DNA from: Geodermatophilus sp. YIM 151500
GTDB lineage: Bacteria; Actinomycetota; Actinomycetes; Mycobacteriales; Geodermatophilaceae
Assembly (NCBI RefSeq): GCF_025716945.1
Contig: NZ_JAOVZT010000021.1
Span: 1 to 40,175, forward strand
DNA: 40,175 bases
Direction: 5' to 3'
Under the pieces are notes generated by a model. That model did no database searches. It was not told the DNA's origin and was given only the letters and a program-made list of their open reading frames with translations. Position 1 is the stretch's first letter. Each line of letters opens with the position of its first letter. Positions 39,175-40,175 of this stretch are shown here, one piece after another. Both the position numbers and the translations under genes were made by a program.

Positions 39175-40175
39175 ATGTCCTGCTCGGGAGTCCAGTCGAG
39201 GCACTCGTCAGGCTGCGGTGAGGGCGTCGAGGACGTCGGCCGGCCGGTAGCTGAAGGTGCGGTGGGCGGCGGCGATGTTGGTCTCGCCGCGCAGCCGGAT
39301 GATGTTGATGGCGGTGTTGCGCAGGGCGGCCATGACTTGTGGTCCGTGGCCGGTGCGGACGCGGGAGTGGTCCTCACCCTCGGTGACGTCGCGGACCCAG
39401 TGCAGGCAGTTCTCGATGGTCCAGTGCGAGCGGATCCAGCCGGCCAGCAGCCGCGGGTCGGCGTCGCGGTGGCCCAGGGAGGTGATCGCGTAGACGATCT
39501 TCACCGACGGCTTCGCCTGGCCGGCGCGGCGGCGCCGGCGCACGACCTTGATGGCCCGGGCGCCGTGCGGGAACAGCCGGGCCTCCGGCGTGCCGTCCAG
39601 GTCGATGACCTTGATCGAGCGGGACTCGGTGCGGCCGTGGCCGATGGTCCGCTCGCGCTGCCCGGACACCTGGGCCCAGGGCAGCCGGGCCAGCGCGCGG
39701 CGCAGCGTGGGCTGGTTGCCCTTGACGGTGAACAGGTAGTGCCCGCCGCGGGCGTGCAGATAGTCGGCGTGGGCGCGCTGGCAGTGCAGCGCGTCCGCGG
39801 TGACCACCACATCGTGCAGCTCGGGCACGGTGTCGAGGACCGGGACGAAGGCGGCCAGCTCGTCTCCGCCGGCCACCTCGACTTGGGACAGCGCCAGCTG
39901 ATCGAGGTGGTCGAAGACGGCGAGCAACTTGGTCTGCTCACCCTCCCCGTCGCGGGCGCCGCGCAACGTCTTGCCATCGACGGCCAGCACGATCCGGTCC
40001 TCGCCGCGGGGGCGCGCCTCGTCGGCGTGCTCGCGGCGGCGGCCCGCCCGGCGGGCGGTGACCCAGCCGGTCAGCGCCGGCTGCAGCGCGGTCGGGTCGA
40101 CCGCGGCGAGTACCCGGCCGAACGTTGTCCGCGTACGACCTGATCCGAAAAGGCCCCCGAGCAGTCGCTGACGAG
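39153..40175 (-). mobile_element. ISAs1-family element (runs off the window)
   Basis: The boundary is at CAGGGCTCGTGCAAAG near 39153, which truncates the IS30 transposase. The transposase is read on the minus strand; its 5' end lies outside the window. Confidence 0.75.
39208..40175 (-). CDS. ISAs1-family transposase (N-terminus beyond the window)
   Basis: About 322 residues are visible. TTFGRVLAAVDPTALQPALT is followed by the DDE region VLAVDGKTLRGARD (first Asp), VVVTADALHCQRAHADYL (second Asp), YLFTVKGNQPTL, and the closing SHWTIENCLHWVRDVTEGED with the catalytic Glu, then MAALRNTAINIIRL. The family is typified by the H-repeat/YhhI proteins of enterobacteria. The frame is open to the edge without defects. 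The stop is TGA at 39210-39208. Confidence 0.9.
   Translation of the reverse strand, partial: RQRLLGGLFGSGRTRTTFGRVLAAVDPTALQPALTGWVTARRAGRRREHADEARPRGEDRIVLAVDGKTLRGARDGEGEQTKLLAVFDHLDQLALSQVEVAGGDELAAFVPVLDTVPELHDVVVTADALHCQRAHADYLHARGGHYLFTVKGNQPTLRRALARLPWAQVSGQRERTIGHGRTESRSIKVIDLDGTPEARLFPHGARAIKVVRRRRRAGQAKPSVKIVYAITSLGHRDADPRLLAGWIRSHWTIENCLHWVRDVTEGEDHSRVRTGHGPQVMAALRNTAINIIRLRGETNIAAAHRTFSYRPADVLDALTAA

Noticed and set aside
1-40175. CRISPR array
   Set aside because: No regularly spaced short repeats were seen. The four att units are too long and too far apart, and no cas gene is present.

Overview
This is a very GC-rich actinobacterial window. The gene style (many GTG starts and ATGA overlaps, GAF-ANTAR regulators, stand-alone HATPase proteins, a DUF5994 protein, a LysM-BTAD protein in a Tad operon) suggests a member of the Geodermatophilaceae (Blastococcus/Modestobacter/Geodermatophilus type). 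That placement is inferred from gene content only. No rRNA gene, CRISPR array or intact tRNA gene was found.

Left region (1-4.8 kb, all minus strand): an operon for a membrane-spanning transfer machine. It holds a polytopic TrbL/VirB6-like protein cut by the window edge, a bitopic VirB8-like protein, a small two-helix VirB2/TrbC-like protein with a signal peptide, and a ParA-like ATPase. Beside it lies a frameshifted Abi_2 (HEPN RNase) gene with a candidate structured RNA just upstream.

Tad region (4.8-17.1 kb, all minus strand): an almost gapless operon for a Tad/Flp-type pilus or secretion machine. In transcription order it encodes a 41-residue peptide, a lipoprotein, a secreted PKD-like protein, a CpaB/SAF protein, TadZ, TadA, TadB, TadC, the Flp pilin, two TadE-like pseudopilins, a TadG-like protein and a 1071-residue LysM-TM-BTAD protein. 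A tandem-XRE regulator lies upstream. A shared motif, GGAGAAYTACTGG, occurs ahead of both this operon and the left operon, which hints at co-regulation.

Integration region (17.6-21.0 kb): an excisionase, a complete tyrosine integrase and a lone Mrr-type restriction enzyme, followed by the first of four partial tRNA-Gly 3' ends. The simplest reading is an integrative, possibly conjugative, element. Its right end would be att1 near 20.98 kb; its left end, with the intact tRNA-Gly, would lie outside the window.

Attachment-site array (20.9-36.7 kb): four units near 20.9, 23.1, 31.8 and 36.6 kb repeat the same layout. Each has a GGCACG-containing arm, the 3' half of tRNA-Gly from the anticodon loop onward (not well kept in unit 1), and a GTGTCCCG-type hairpin. 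They divide the region into three cassettes of small, often broken genes: an HsdR remnant, GAF-ANTAR and HATPase regulators, cold-shock protein, LapA, DUF5994, a broken mazF and several small hypotheticals. An IS1634-family insertion sits in the second cassette.

Right edge (36.7-40.2 kb): a nest of insertion sequences. An IS481 transposase tail abuts att4, an IS3 element is split by an IS30 element, and the IS30 element is truncated by an ISAs1 element that runs off the window.
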